A stretch of DNA of 64,000 bases, taken from NCBI GenBank assembly GCA_023159155.1, contig JAJNNX010000030.1, positions 248,001 to 312,000 on the forward strand. The letters are read 5' to 3'. Below the pieces are notes generated by a model. The model was not told the DNA's origin, did no database searches, and saw only the letters and a list, made by a program, of their open reading frames with translations. This stretch comes from Ustulina deusta. Its lineage: Eukaryota > Ascomycota > Sordariomycetes > Xylariales > Xylariaceae. A program made the translations under genes and the position numbers. The stretch's first letter is position 1. The number at the start of each line of letters is the position of its first letter. Positions 24,764 to 35,017 of the stretch are shown here, one piece after another.

Positions 24764-25066
24764 TATTAAAATAACTAGCATTAGTTATAACCTTATTGTA
24801 TAACTTGCATAGAGTACAAGTTTACGCTTAGCTATTATACAAATGTTAGCCAGACTTCGGCCGGATAAAAAAGACTTTATTTCTTTTTTATTATATTAGC
24901 TCGTACAATAGCATAAGCTCTTATATAAATATAAAAAACTCATGCTTTGTATAAATATTCTTTTTTTTTTCTTTTTTTTATAAATAACATAGTACAATAT
25001 ATTATATTTTATCCACGCGCATTATTTGTTTTTATGTACGATATATCGTATACAGCCCATTCAACA
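24764..25066 (+). repeat. copia right LTR
   Basis: 303 bp, starting TATTAAAATAACTAGC and ending CCCATTCAACA. It differs from the left LTR by both C-to-T and G-to-A changes. Confidence 0.9.
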
Positions 25067-26637
25067 ATAACTAATATAACTTATTTTTTTATAATTAAAA
25101 CAAAAAAAGTCCTAGGTATTATTATTTTGTTTTAGGCAATTATTAAGGTTATTTTATAGCTGTTTTTAAAATATATTAAAAATATATTAGCTAAAGTATT
25201 TAAAAAGTAATAATTTTCTAAGTATATAATTATTAAAAAGTTATTAATTTAAATAAAATTATTTTAGCTAGTTATAATACTAACAATTATTTTAGCTCTA
25301 AACTATATTATAATATTTTTAGTTTTAGCAAAAATAATCTTTATTATTAAAATATTTCTGCTTAAAAAAGCTTTAGTATTATTACTAATTTTAAAGTTTA
25401 TTAATATTAGTTTAATTAGTATTTAAATATAAAAGTTTTTATTAAAGCTTTATAGCTTTAAAAACAAAAGTTATTAGTTTTTAATAATACTATGCTATAT
25501 TTATTATTACTAATCTCTTTTAAAATAACAAATTATTAAAATTTATAATTTTTTATTAGAGCAGATCAGTTAATTTTTAGTAATATAATATAGCTTTTTT
25601 ATTATTGCTTTATTATTTTTTTTAGATTTTAATCTAGAACAAATATTAATCGAATATTTAAAAGTTTTAATTAGCTTATTATTAAGCTTTTTTTAATTAC
25701 TAGCTAATATTTGTAATAAAAAAAATTAATTAGTAAATCAAAGTTTTAGTTTAATTAGTAAAAGTTTTCTAATTAGATTTATAAAAAAAGCAATTTTAGC
25801 GTGCTTTTTTTTAAAAAAAAACTTAATACTAGTTTTTGTAATCTTAGTTTATTTTATTAATTATATAAATAATTTAAGTCCGGGTTTATTAGAACTTTTT
25901 TTATAAATTTTTAAATATAAATTTTAGTTTTTTAATTTATTTAATTTATTAGTTATAAATAAACTATATAATAAATAAAAAGTATTTAAATTTTAAAAAA
26001 TAATTAAAGTTAATATTTAACTTTTTATTATTATTATAATATTTATAATAATAAAGTAATTAATAGTTAGAACTGCTTAGATCTAACTTGTTAGATAATA
26101 AGAAAAAAAATAAAGGGATAAATAATAAGCTAGAATTAGAAGGGTTATATTGTTTTTAGTGCTAACCTCTGCGTTCTAAGTAGGAGGTATAAAAAAAATT
26201 TAAAAAGTTAAAAAATTTAAAATTTTTTAGATCTCTAGTTTTTTTTTAATGTTTATGTTTTTTAGGTTTTTATTTTAATATTAATTTGTATATGCTTATA
26301 AGTCGAAATCCCTTTGATCCAAAAGTAGTTTATTTTTATTTTTTTAGTTATTTACTTATTTTTTTAAGTTCTGTTTTAAACTAAATATTTTATTATAATA
26401 AAAATTAGTTAGTACTTTTAAGTTATAAAGTATTATTGTTATTTTAGTAACTAAGTATTAAACTACTACTAGGCTTTAATTTTTAATTTTTATTTAAAAA
26501 AAAATCAGTATAGCTTTGTTAACTATTTATAGCTAATTTGTTTTTTTTAAAAGGTATTAATCTAATTAATAGTCCGGGTCTTCTAAGGGCTATTATATAA
26601 ATATATTATAAATAACTTTAAAAAAAAGCTTTAAAAT

Positions 26638-26816
26638 TATTATAAATAAGAAGTTCATAAAGTCAAGTATAATATATAAAAAGATAAGTTATATATTTGG
26701 TAAGGTTAGCTTACAAAACTAAAGCTTATAGAAAGAAAGTTCTCCATCGAAGTAAGAGCGGACATAGTACATATATATAGCGAGTGTGTACTGGTCCTGG
26801 TATGCCAGGCATGACA
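26638..26816 (-). repeat. gypsy LTR (5' LTR on the minus strand)
   Basis: 179 bp, TATTATAAATAAG...CAGGCATGACA. The right end keeps the unmutated ATGACA. It is followed at once by the 21-bp array. Confidence 0.88.
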
Positions 26817-27349
26817 CAAAGCCAGTTGTATAGATGATAAGGCCAGTTGTACAAGTAATAAGGCTAGTTATACAGATAACAAGGCCAGTTGTATAGATGA
26901 CAAGGCTAGTTGTACAAATGACAAGGCCAGTTATATAGATATAAAGGTTAGTTATATAAATATAGAGGTCTGTTGAATGGGCTGTATACGATATATCGTA
27001 CGTAAAATAAATAACGCGCGTGGACAGAATATAATGTATTGTACTATGTCATCTATAAAGAAAAGAGAAGAAAAAAAATGTTCGTACGAAGCATGAGTCT
27101 CTTACATTTATGTGAGAGCTTACGCTATCGTACGAGCTAACATGACAAAGGGGAAATAAGGTCCCTTTCGTCCGGCCGAGGTCCGGCTAACATCCGTACG
27201 ACAGCCGAGCGTGAACTCGCACTCCGTGCGAGTTGCACGATAAGGTTGTAACCAATGCTAGTTATTCCAACAGGTCAGTTATATAGATATAAAGATCAGT
27301 TGTATAAATATAGAGGTCAGTTGTGCAGATATAGAGGTCAGTTATATAG
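26817..27349. repeat. 21-bp tandem array, about ten units, split by a solo LTR
   Basis: Units of the form AAGGCCAGTTGTATAGATGAC repeat in register: about seven before the solo LTR and three to four after it, the latter drifting to GAGGTCAGTTGTATAGATATA. Spacing is exactly 21 bp in most units. A matching partial unit at 11762-11776 shows that the gypsy element inserted near the left end of this array. Confidence 0.85.
26971..27272 (-). repeat. solo LTR of the copia family, nearly free of RIP
   Basis: 302 bp. On the minus strand it runs TGTTGGAATAAC...CCCATTCAACA, and it is the reverse complement of the two copia LTRs at 17697 and 24764. No interior is attached. Its flanks are AGGTC and GGTCA, consistent with a 4-5-bp duplication (GGTC, or AGGTC if one base is shared with the LTR end). 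It keeps many CpA, TpG and CpG sites lost in the other two copies, so it arrived after most of the RIP or escaped it. Confidence 0.88.
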
Positions 27350-29170
27350 TACTCCCAACTTTTAAACTATATAGGTTAGAAAAGTTAACCAAAAATAAAA
27401 CTTCTAAACTAAAGGACTAAGTTATATAATAATTAATTAGTTATTTCTATCTTTATAATTGTACTATATGCTATAAAAGAAATCTAAAAAAAAAAAGATC
27501 TATTTAAATTATTTTTTGCTTTAAAAACTAGGTAGTTTTATTATAATAAAGTTATTTATTAAGTTAGTTATTATATAGTAATAAATTAAGTATATTTAAT
27601 ATATATATTTATTATAACTACTAATTAGATATTTAATTATTAATAAATATAGCTTTTAACCTAAAGCTATATACTATTATATATAGTAGCAAAGTTTAAA
27701 ATATATATATAAATATAAATATTAATAATTTTTTTTATATAAAAAATACTATTAAATCTTATATTTTTAAGCTAAGTATTATACTATTTTTTTGTTTTAA
27801 AAAAAAAAAGCATTAATTTTAATTTCTTTTAATAAATAAGCTATTATATAAAGCAAAGCTTTAGTAAGTAAACCTTTTAGTATAGAAATTTTTTAATTAA
27901 TTTTAAACATTTTATAAATTTTAGTAAGCTTTTTAAAAATAATATAAAGCTAATATTTTTACTTATAAATTATATAGTTATTTTATAACTATATAAATTC
28001 TATAATTTTTATATAAAGTATAAGCTTATAAATTATATATATTGCAATAAAGTTTTAATTATTATTATTGTTTAAAAGCCCTATTAAACTTAGTTTTTTA
28101 ACAAAACAAATCTATTAGTTAGTTATTTCTATATAAAAAGATCTCTACTAATATTTAATTTTTTGATTTTATTTACTTAAGCTTTATATATAGCACAAAA
28201 ATAAACAATTACTTTATTAATAAACTTGCTATATTTTATTTAGTCTATTATATAATATAGCAGTTTTATTTAATTTAATAAAAAAGCTTTAAGTACTAGC
28301 AAAAAAAGCAGTTTTAACGTTTATATTAGCTTAAATAAACAATAGTTATATATTTGCTATAAATATTATATAAAAAAACTGCTTTAATATATTTAAAGTA
28401 ATATAAACAAAAAGCTTAATATAAATCTAAATAATTATATATAAATAAATATTAATATAAATATAAATTTAAAAAAAAATATTAAAATATAATTTATAAA
28501 AATCTATTATATAATAATATTTATTTTTATTTTTATTTTTTAAAGCTTTATATACTTATTAAAACATTATATAAAATTTTAGCTATTAAGTTTTATAATA
28601 TTAATAAAACTAGTTTTTATTAATAATAATATTAGTTTATATTTATATAAACTTATAAAAATAGTTTTTTTTAAAGTTTTATATTATAAAACTTTATTAT
28701 ATATATTATTTTAAAAATTCTATTATTTATTATATAACTTTGTTTTATTTTTTATTTAAATAATATTGCTATTTTATACTATATTTTTAATAAATATATT
28801 AAATTATATAGTAAATAATAAATATTTTAATTTTAAATAAATCTTTTTAAATAAATTTATTTTTTTAGCTTTATATAAAAAAAAAAAACTAAATTTTAAA
28901 AAAGATTTTATTTAATTAAAATTAAGTTTAATAGTTTATTAAATTTTATATTTAAATATAATGCTTTAGCATATAAAAAATATAGCAATTATTATTTTAA
29001 TTAATATAATTTAAAATTTTAAAAATAAATATTTTAGCTTTATATAATTTAGTAATTTTATTCTAAAAATTATTAATATTAAAAACTTAAAGCATTTTAT
29101 TGCTTAGAATATTTTTTATATATAAAAAAGATAATACTTTTTATATATAAAAAAAATAAGCGGAGTAATA
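27350..29170. other. host transposon right arm, degraded
   Basis: 1.8 kb of extremely AT-rich DNA with stops in all frames. No transposase motif can be read on either strand. Confidence 0.5.
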
Positions 29171-29269
29171 ACAAAATAAGCGGGGTAATAATAAATGCCA
29201 AGTGCTAAGTCCTAAGTCCCAAGTTCTAAGTTTTATTGTTTGGCGGAAGTGGCACTAATGGCCCACCGT
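29171..29269 (-). repeat. right terminal inverted repeat
   Basis: The reverse complement begins ACGGTGGGCCATTAG and follows the left TIR. It contains five tandem heptamers at 29197-29231 (GCCAAGT, GCTAAGT, CCTAAGT, CCCAAGT, TCTAAGT). It is followed by CCACATCT (29270-29277). Confidence 0.85.
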
Positions 29270-31045
29270 CCACATCTTCCTAATTAAGAAAACTTCTAGA
29301 ATATTCTATACATTCTATGTGCATCAACATTGTTAACTGCCCGTTAGTAACATGAACATTTCGGAAGGCTGATTTAGCCTCTCTATTCACAACTTAGATT
29401 AGAGATTTACCTATGCGAGCTGGAGACGTTTAGGAATTACTCTTTTGGTCCTGCTAGGTACCCTAACCGCTCTCTCTCATTGGATGGCTACTTTATTCAC
29501 TCTGTACCTTGTTTTTAGACGGTCTACCTTTAAAATAATGGTCTACGTAAATTGGCACTTCCTGTCACAATACGTACCTAATGTAATAGCTGTAGATGGT
29601 CAAGTGCCCGACTTGACTACATTCTAATTATTGCTTTTGGCGGTCTTACGGTATGGCGCTGTAATCCCGTTTCGTGACACTCCCTAGGTATACATTACCA
29701 CGGCGTAGCGAGGCGGAATGATATCTAGATATATAGGTTGAAGCTAAGATATTAATACATTCAACTGCCATCTCTCGAAAAGAAAATTTTGGTAAAAGAA
29801 AACAATATAGTTTCTTGATCCTATATTAACCACTTAGTTACTTGTATCCAATAGTTTGCAAACACTGATATAACCTGGCTAAGAGCCACTAATAGTTCCA
29901 ACAACATGGTCAACAAGACTTCAATATGAACTACCACAACACCGCCTTCTGTAAAAAATAAAATAAAAATAAAAATAAAAAGCCGAGCTGTATATTTTCA
30001 GCAGAGGCTGCTTAGTCTACTGGGGAATTTTGATGCGCTTGTGTAACACCAAATATTCACACTGCACCCGTATCTTAGCTCCTGGAACAAGACGATGGCG
30101 TGGAAACCCGGACCTTCGATAACATGTTCTCGAATACACGCATCATATGGGATGAGAAATATAACAAGAATGGAAATTAGCCTCGTAGCATCTCAAGCAT
30201 GCATCCTCCCCCACCTTCTGCTCTATTGTATTACACACCCTTGTCAACCCTGTCGTACACGGCGGATAATACAAATGCAGCCTGTTCTTCAGGTGGGTCT
30301 CTGGGCTTGATGTATTTATTTAGAATCTATTACTGTCTCGGGGGGGTTTAAAATGGATAAAAATCCATTTGGCTAGGACGGAGACAGAGGGGGCAGATTT
30401 TCAAATTATTCAGCTGGGGAATAATAACGCGGAGGCAATATTCGGTTTGTGATAGCAAGGCGGCACCGGAGAAGGCTTAACGTGGCATTCGGGTGAACTG
30501 GCGATACGTTTGTGTTCAGGGAACAATGAAATCACTTTGGTAGGGTTGGAATGTTGATGTAGGGGAGGTTGACTTTATTTTTGGTATATGAGCGGACTCC
30601 GTGCTAATATGAAGCGGAGAGAATATGAATTTGATGACCTCTGGCGCTCGCGAGTTTCGCCTACGTTCGTCAGTGCCGGTTACATTAACATATCGCAGGA
30701 TTTTCTAACCAGTCGAGGTCTGGATTCCTGACTACAAACGCCTTCTTAATGCCATTCTCTTCTAGGTGAAGCTAATAGTTCCAAGGTTGTTTCGGAGAGT
30801 GCACGGGAGAATGCTCAGCCTGTCATAAACTATACTGGTAAAGGACAAACGACATTCGCGACCACATGTATTTGTTTTACTCCAGCAACTCTGCGAGCTC
30901 TCTGATATTGAGGCTTTTACATACCTCTATATCTAAGGATCGAGGATGTAAGTTGCTTGAGGGAGATGTGCTGTGGAATATGCCTGTAGATGTAATCAAG
31001 TACACAACCAAGCCCGTCACAGCCGTTTTCCCCAAACAGTTCTGT
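29270..31045. other. intergenic, no gene supported
   Basis: Normal-composition DNA right of the block. It holds an AAAAT-type tract (about 29946-29982). Short forward open frames (29445-29627, 30095-30310) show no family likeness. The end of this stretch is the 3' flank of the Myb-like gene. Confidence 0.45.
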
Positions 31046-32228
31046 CTAATCCTCGTAGAACTTCGCCTTCAGAATCTCCCCCTCCACCATGCGTCCAGTG
31101 GCATTACAGAAGTCAGCCTGGATATGGAGCCACTTGTTGGCGCGGTAGCGCGCCTCGAGGCCCGCAAGTACGCGGCAGTCGCTCTCGCTGTAGAAGCGGT
31201 CCGGACGGAGCACCTTCTGGTCCGGGTACATCTCGCCGTACACCGTGTCGTAGAGGTACCGCCGCTGCGCCCAGTATTCGGTCTCGGGGTCCTCTTCTTC
31301 CTCCTCCTCCTCCTCCTCCTCCTCTTCATCGTCTTCAGAACTCGAGTTTGAGTCCGAGTCTGAAGAGGAAGGGGAGACATCCTTCTTGTTTTTCTCTTTC
31401 TTGCTCTTCGACTTGCTCTTGGTCTCTGATTTCGAGTCGGACTTCGTCGCGTCTTTCTTGGACTTGCCCTTACTCTTCGGTTTAGACTTATCGCTCTTCT
31501 CTTCGATGCTCTCTTCAGATTTGCTCTTGTCCTTGCTGCTTTTCTTGGACTTGGACTTGGACTTGGCGTTGTCTTCGTCAATGTACAGCTTCGCCAACTT
31601 CGCCGTCGTGATGCCCAGCTCCTTGGCATGCGAAGAGAGCGTGCGGTGGCGCAGTTGGCATTCTCTCCTGCCGCGCTCGAGCGCCTTGCCTATCTCGGCC
31701 CATCTGGGGCAGAGATTACTCGCGTCAGCGACAGATCTCATAGTAGCGTCGTTTCGCGAAGACGACGGGATAAAAAGAGTAGGGGATAATGGTAAAACTC
31801 ACGATTTTGCCTCGGATTTCATCATGCAGATGATGCGATCCTCCTCCTGCGTCCACTCGGGAGCAGCGTCGGAAGAGTCATCGGTGGTGGCCATCTCTTC
31901 CTTTCCCTTGCCTTTGACTTGGGCCACTGCGTAAGTAAGTTCGTCAAGTTCGATGTCGGTTCCGGCCTCAGCACACGTGGACTCAACGTCGCTGGTGCCC
32001 TCCGAGGAATGTGGATGTTTAGGTTCGGGGGAGACGTCTGTGATCTCAGGATTGCAGAAGGTGACCTCTGTTTGATTTGGGAGATCAAGGTTAGTAATTG
32101 CTCGTCTCTGCTAAAGGCTGTGGGCCGGTTGGTAGCATGGAGGGCTGAAAAGTTCTCGGCATCTGCCAAAATGGAATCAAAGAATTTCGAGAAATCGTAC
32201 TCTTTCTTGGCTTAGGTTTGGCAAACAT
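31046..32228 (-). CDS. Myb/SANT-like domain nuclear protein
   Basis: Three exons fit on the reverse strand: 32228-32201, 32067-31803 and 31703-31046, giving 316 residues. Intron 1 (133 nt) has donor GTACGA, a perfect TACTAAC branch site and acceptor ACAG; intron 2 (99 nt) has donor GTGAGT and acceptor CCAG. Phases match at both joints (KPKPRK-K-VTF and EAKS-WAEIG). Residues 79-122 form a Myb/SANT-like repeat (EWTQEED...WAEIGKALERGRRECQLRHR). Then come a Lys/Ser-rich stretch (about 145-205), an acidic Ser/Asp/Glu run with about 12 consecutive Glu (about 210-235), and a conserved C-terminal block (YDTVYGEMYPD...RFYSESDCRVL) resembling a second SANT-type helix set. A nuclear DNA- or chromatin-binding role is likely; targets are unknown. 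The first exon is the least certain part; the frame from ATG at 31866 is secure. Confidence 0.75.
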
Positions 32229-32916
32229 TGCGTGTAACGTTTTATCAACCCACCTAGGATTTTTTGTGATCGGCGCGGAAACAACAACAAAAAGGCGCAC
32301 AATGGGCAAGTTCTGCTACAATGACATGAAATGTAGGGTTGTGTGAGTGGTGAACTAGGAGAGCCGAACACATGCACCTTATCGCTCCAGATACGTAGGT
32401 GTGTTTTGGTACAAATTCGGGATGGGAAATATGTATTGCTCATTTGGTTGTTCTGGGTTACTCTTCCCACCAATGTGAAAGTGCGAAATGGTAATAAACA
32501 AGATAGTAAGGATGCTGTTGGTGGTATAAACAGTTGCCCTGCGAGATACTGGGTTCCTGGACAACGGTGACAGCAACAATGATAACAACACCTAAGCATG
32601 ATACAACACACAAAAGCACTCTCTATTACTATTAGCTATCTGCTTCCAAGAGTAATGATGTTGGAGGGCTATAAAATTGCGAAATATGTTATATCTTGTA
32701 ATAGGCATCATTTAATCTCACCCTCCTATTGCCCCAGGTCAACCCAACTTGACTTCTTTTCCCTATATTTGTTACCGGGCAATGAAAGCTCACATGTATA
32801 AAGCTTCTTTATTGCAATAATAGGAGTAGCAAGAATTGAAGATCTTGCCACATCCAAGAAGCTCTTTAATAAAGGATTGAGTATCTTAAATCTTGGATGG
32901 GTATCTGGATACCCAT
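32229..32916. other. intergenic between two reverse genes
   Basis: Contains the promoter of the Myb-like gene and the 3' flank of the dehydrogenase gene. Open frames on both strands here (up to 144 codons) overlap one another, and none shows a family likeness. Confidence 0.45.
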
Positions 32917-34482
32917 CTATAGCTTGCTTTTCGGTCTCCATTTAGCATACGGGTGTTCCTCTTCACCAGGAACCAAATGGTCAACAGCACCGGTATGTAG
33001 CAGACCAGGGTGAACTTGATCCAGACTCGTGATTCCGCATTGTTGCATCGTCGTCTCCAGCTCGTCGGTTAAAACTAGTATAATTAGCATGGTTCCAGGT
33101 TCTTCCCCCCCGAGAAGTAAGGACATAGCGAGAGACGTACTGTTCACAAAATGCTCGATACCTTCCTTTCCGTAGCTCAAAGCGAACAAGAACCCTCGGC
33201 CTATCCCTACGGCTTTAGCACCAAGACACAGGGCCTTGAAGATATCCGTCCCTCGCGTTATACCCCCGTCGATATACACTTCCATCTTATCGAAGATCTG
33301 TGGACAGCACTTCTGCAGCTCTAACAGGACTAGTATCGTGGCCGGAGCCGTGTCAAGACTCCTTCCCCCGTGATTCGTGATGTAGATGGCCTCGACACCA
33401 ACTTCCATTGCCTTGACGGCATCCATGGCGGTTTGGATCCCTTTCAGCACGATCGGCAGGCCGGGGACGGTCCTCCTCAGCCACGCGACATCATCCCAGG
33501 TGAGCGATGCATCGATGAACTGGCCCATAATACGACCCAAGGAGCCCCCCTTACTATCGTTCTTCGCCTTCATGCCGGACATGGGGAGTTTCATGCTCTC
33601 ATCGGCCTTGAGACGTTCGTCTGCCTCCCGCTTGCCGATGACAGGGGCGTCAATCGTGACGAAGACGGCCCGGACCCCTCTCTCTTTTACAAGCCGTAGC
33701 AGGTTCTCCGACTTCCGCCTGTCCTTGTCGACGTACAGCTGGAAGAAAACGGGCACGCACGTCCCGTCGGCGCTCTTGTTCTCCGCCACGGCGTCCATCA
33801 CCTCGGGCAGCGGGAATGAACAGCTCGTCGACACGCACTGCGGAATCCCGAGGCTCTGGGCGCCGCGCCCCAGCTCGCGTTCGCCTTCGGGATGAAACAG
33901 TTTCCCCATGGACGTCGGTGCGATGAAAATGGGTGTCGAGATGCGGTGACCCAGCATCGTCGTGCTGACGTCCACGGAACTGACGTCCCGCAGCACCCGC
34001 GGCCGGAGCACAATGTCGCTATACGTGGAGCTATTCCGCTCCATCGTCAGACAGTCTGTCGCGGCGGACGTCATGAAAGCCCACGCCTTTGGCGTGTAGC
34101 TCTGTTGCGCGGCGAGCCGGAAGTCATGCGCGTTGATGATGCTCGAGAGCGGCGGCCTCACGCCCTTTGCTTTCGCTGGCGGATTCTCCATTGTCGGCGG
34201 TGGCCGCGCCCATTCCTCCGTTACTGTCGTCGTGTCTAGGACGCCGACCGGTGATAGCGACGCGCGGATGAGAGACGGCGAGTGAACCTCCAAATACGCG
34301 GCTGTTGCGTCGCGGCCGGCGTGTCGGAGCAACACGCTTACGCCACCTGGATGTTCCGGCGCGAACTCGCTGAAGTTGTATACGACGCCGTCCACAACGA
34401 GCCAGAGGTCGTCGAGGGACTGGTGTGCTGAAATTTCCTTGACACTGACCGGTCGACTGTTCGATGTACTCTTATCACTCAT
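32917..34482 (-). CDS. Cytochrome b2-type FMN dehydrogenase (L-lactate dehydrogenase family)
   Basis: A flavocytochrome of the cytochrome b2 / alpha-hydroxy-acid dehydrogenase family. It oxidises L-lactate or a related 2-hydroxy acid with FMN, passing electrons through an N-terminal cytochrome b5 heme domain. Residues 10-85 are the b5 domain with heme ligands in FAPEHPGG and YLEVHSP. The FMN barrel (about 110-490) shows PVFFQLYV, VTIDAPVIGKRE, LPIVLKG with the flavin-contacting Lys, the catalytic ITNHGGRSLD (His and Arg), and the phosphate-binding YIDGGITRGTD / GIGRGF. Two exons, 34482-33141 and 33074-32917, flank a 66-nt intron (GTACGT...CTAG) that has no stop and a length divisible by three, so an unspliced reading also stays open; splicing restores EHFVN-I-LTDELE. 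Product 499 residues. No clear mitochondrial presequence is seen, unlike yeast Cyb2, so it may be cytosolic. The exact substrate is not known. Confidence 0.9.
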   Translation of the reverse strand: MSDKSTSNSRPVSVKEISAHQSLDDLWLVVDGVVYNFSEFAPEHPGGVSVLLRHAGRDATAAYLEVHSPSLIRASLSPVGVLDTTTVTEEWARPPPTMENPPAKAKGVRPPLSSIINAHDFRLAAQQSYTPKAWAFMTSAATDCLTMERNSSTYSDIVLRPRVLRDVSSVDVSTTMLGHRISTPIFIAPTSMGKLFHPEGERELGRGAQSLGIPQCVSTSCSFPLPEVMDAVAENKSADGTCVPVFFQLYVDKDRRKSENLLRLVKERGVRAVFVTIDAPVIGKREADERLKADESMKLPMSGMKAKNDSKGGSLGRIMGQFIDASLTWDDVAWLRRTVPGLPIVLKGIQTAMDAVKAMEVGVEAIYITNHGGRSLDTAPATILVLLELQKCCPQIFDKMEVYIDGGITRGTDIFKALCLGAKAVGIGRGFLFALSYGKEGIEHFVNSTSLAMSLLLGGEEPGTMLIILVLTDELETTMQQCGITSLDQVHPGLLHTGAVDHLVPGEEEHPYAKWRPKSKL

Positions 34483-35017
34483 TTCGAAGACCTCGTGACA
34501 ATTCCGCCTCCATCAAACGAAGGCTATACCTAGCAATTCAATTGTGATTGTATTCTTCGTTGGTAGCCGCTGGATCTCGGGCCAATGTGCGTCCGGGATC
34601 GCTCGCACCTTTGCATGGCAAGGAAAATAGGTACGGAAGAGAAGGTGGCTTTAAGGTACAGATGGTCATGTACATCGACAAGAGTCTCTATTCGACCGAC
34701 ATCTTATAAGTCGGCGAAAAAGACGCCGAGTTATTCGCGCCCGCACTTCTCCACCGTTTTAACCCTTTCGTCCTTCCCCACGATCGTCGAGTATCCCCGT
34801 AACCATCCGGAAAACAATTGCCTACCCTAGGATACACCTTTTAGTCGTTATTGACAATGCCGGGCCGACTACCGGCAGTTGCCTAGTAACTTCTCAAGGT
34901 TCCGGACAGGCCACATCACGGCCTCTATAATGATGTGAATTGCACCATAACGTAGTCTCTCAATCTCGAACTCTACTTCATAATAGAGCACCCGACACCT
35001 CGATCCGGCTCCCTTTC
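34483..35017. other. intergenic between two reverse genes
   Basis: Promoter of the dehydrogenase gene and 3' flank of the DUF4202 gene. I see no other feature. Confidence 0.45.

Larger units (their letters stand above)
17697..25066 (+). mobile_element. Ty1/copia retrotransposon nested in the gypsy element
   Basis: Two 303-bp LTRs (17697-17999 and 24764-25066) enclose 6.76 kb, and a perfect 5-bp target duplication ATAAC lies at 17692-17696 and 25067-25071. LTR ends are TGTTGGAATAAC...CATTCAACA, seen most clearly in the solo copy at 26971-27272. It is plus-oriented: copia reverse transcriptase/RNase H remnants read forward at 22.3-23.1 kb, and an A-rich tract (24744-24757) precedes the right LTR. 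The interior is strikingly poor in G but keeps C, so it differs in composition from the surrounding gypsy DNA. No intact frame survives. Confidence 0.9.
11777..26816 (-). mobile_element. Ty3/gypsy retrotransposon, RIP-degraded, split by copia insertion
   Basis: Two direct 179-bp repeats (11777-11955 and 26638-26816) with ends TGTCAT...ATGACA enclose 14.7 kb. Half of that is a later copia element, so the gypsy element itself is about 7.7 kb. The flanking 5-mers are CAAGG (11772-11776) and CAAAG (26817-26821), a target duplication with one G/A change. Orientation is minus: pol remnants read in the order reverse transcriptase (16.5 kb), RNase H (15.7 kb), integrase (15.1-14.8 kb), and a purine tract on the minus strand (11958-11972) lies just before the left LTR, which is therefore the 3' LTR. 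gag should lie at 25.1-26.6 kb but is not readable. The 21-bp array units on both sides show what it inserted into. Confidence 0.88.
5962..29269. mobile_element. RIP-degraded TIR DNA transposon with nested retroelements
   Basis: The whole 23,308-bp AT-rich block behaves as one inserted unit. Its first ~100 bases (5962-6060) and the reverse complement of its last ~100 (29171-29269) match at roughly nine of ten positions, mostly differing by transitions. An 8-bp direct repeat CCACATCT flanks it on both sides; a ninth base differs C/T. Inside lie a short LTR element (8678-11162), a Ty3/gypsy element (11777-26816) carrying a Ty1/copia element (17697-25066), and a solo LTR (26971-27272). Removing these and their duplications leaves about 5.5 kb for the host transposon. 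No transposase can be read, because almost every frame is broken by TAA/TAG. Long TIRs with an 8-9-bp duplication fit Mutator-like or hAT elements; I do not choose. The AT-rich state, with transitions between repeat copies, points to RIP. Confidence 0.85.

Noticed and set aside
26817..27349. CRISPR-like array
   Set aside because: The 21-bp units are head-to-tail without unique spacers, and the organism is a fungus.
5962..29269. Starship-type giant transposon
   Set aside because: Starships carry a tyrosine recombinase (DUF3435) near one end and usually lack long TIRs. Here there are ~100-bp TIRs, no recognisable captain gene and no cargo genes.
5962..29269. Centromeric or other regional AT-rich chromatin
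   Set aside because: The sharp TIR and target-duplication edges explain the block as an insertion. A 23-kb stretch flanked by ordinary genes does not require a centromere.
31386..31934. Forward 182-codon frame rich in Leu, Asp and Ser
   Set aside because: It is antisense to the Lys/Ser/Glu-rich part of the Myb-like gene, whose splice sites and domain support the reverse strand.
31822..32169. Reverse 115-codon frame (…ENFSALHATNRPTAF…) as the first exon of the Myb-like gene
   Set aside because: It has no ATG, begins just after a TAA, and is out of frame with the SANT exon. Splicing it out with GTACGA...TACTAAC...ACAG gives an in-phase start at 32228 instead. Some doubt remains.
33370..33895. 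Forward frames of 109 and 169 codons inside the dehydrogenase gene
   Set aside because: They are antisense shadows of the flavocytochrome, which has all its family motifs on the reverse strand.
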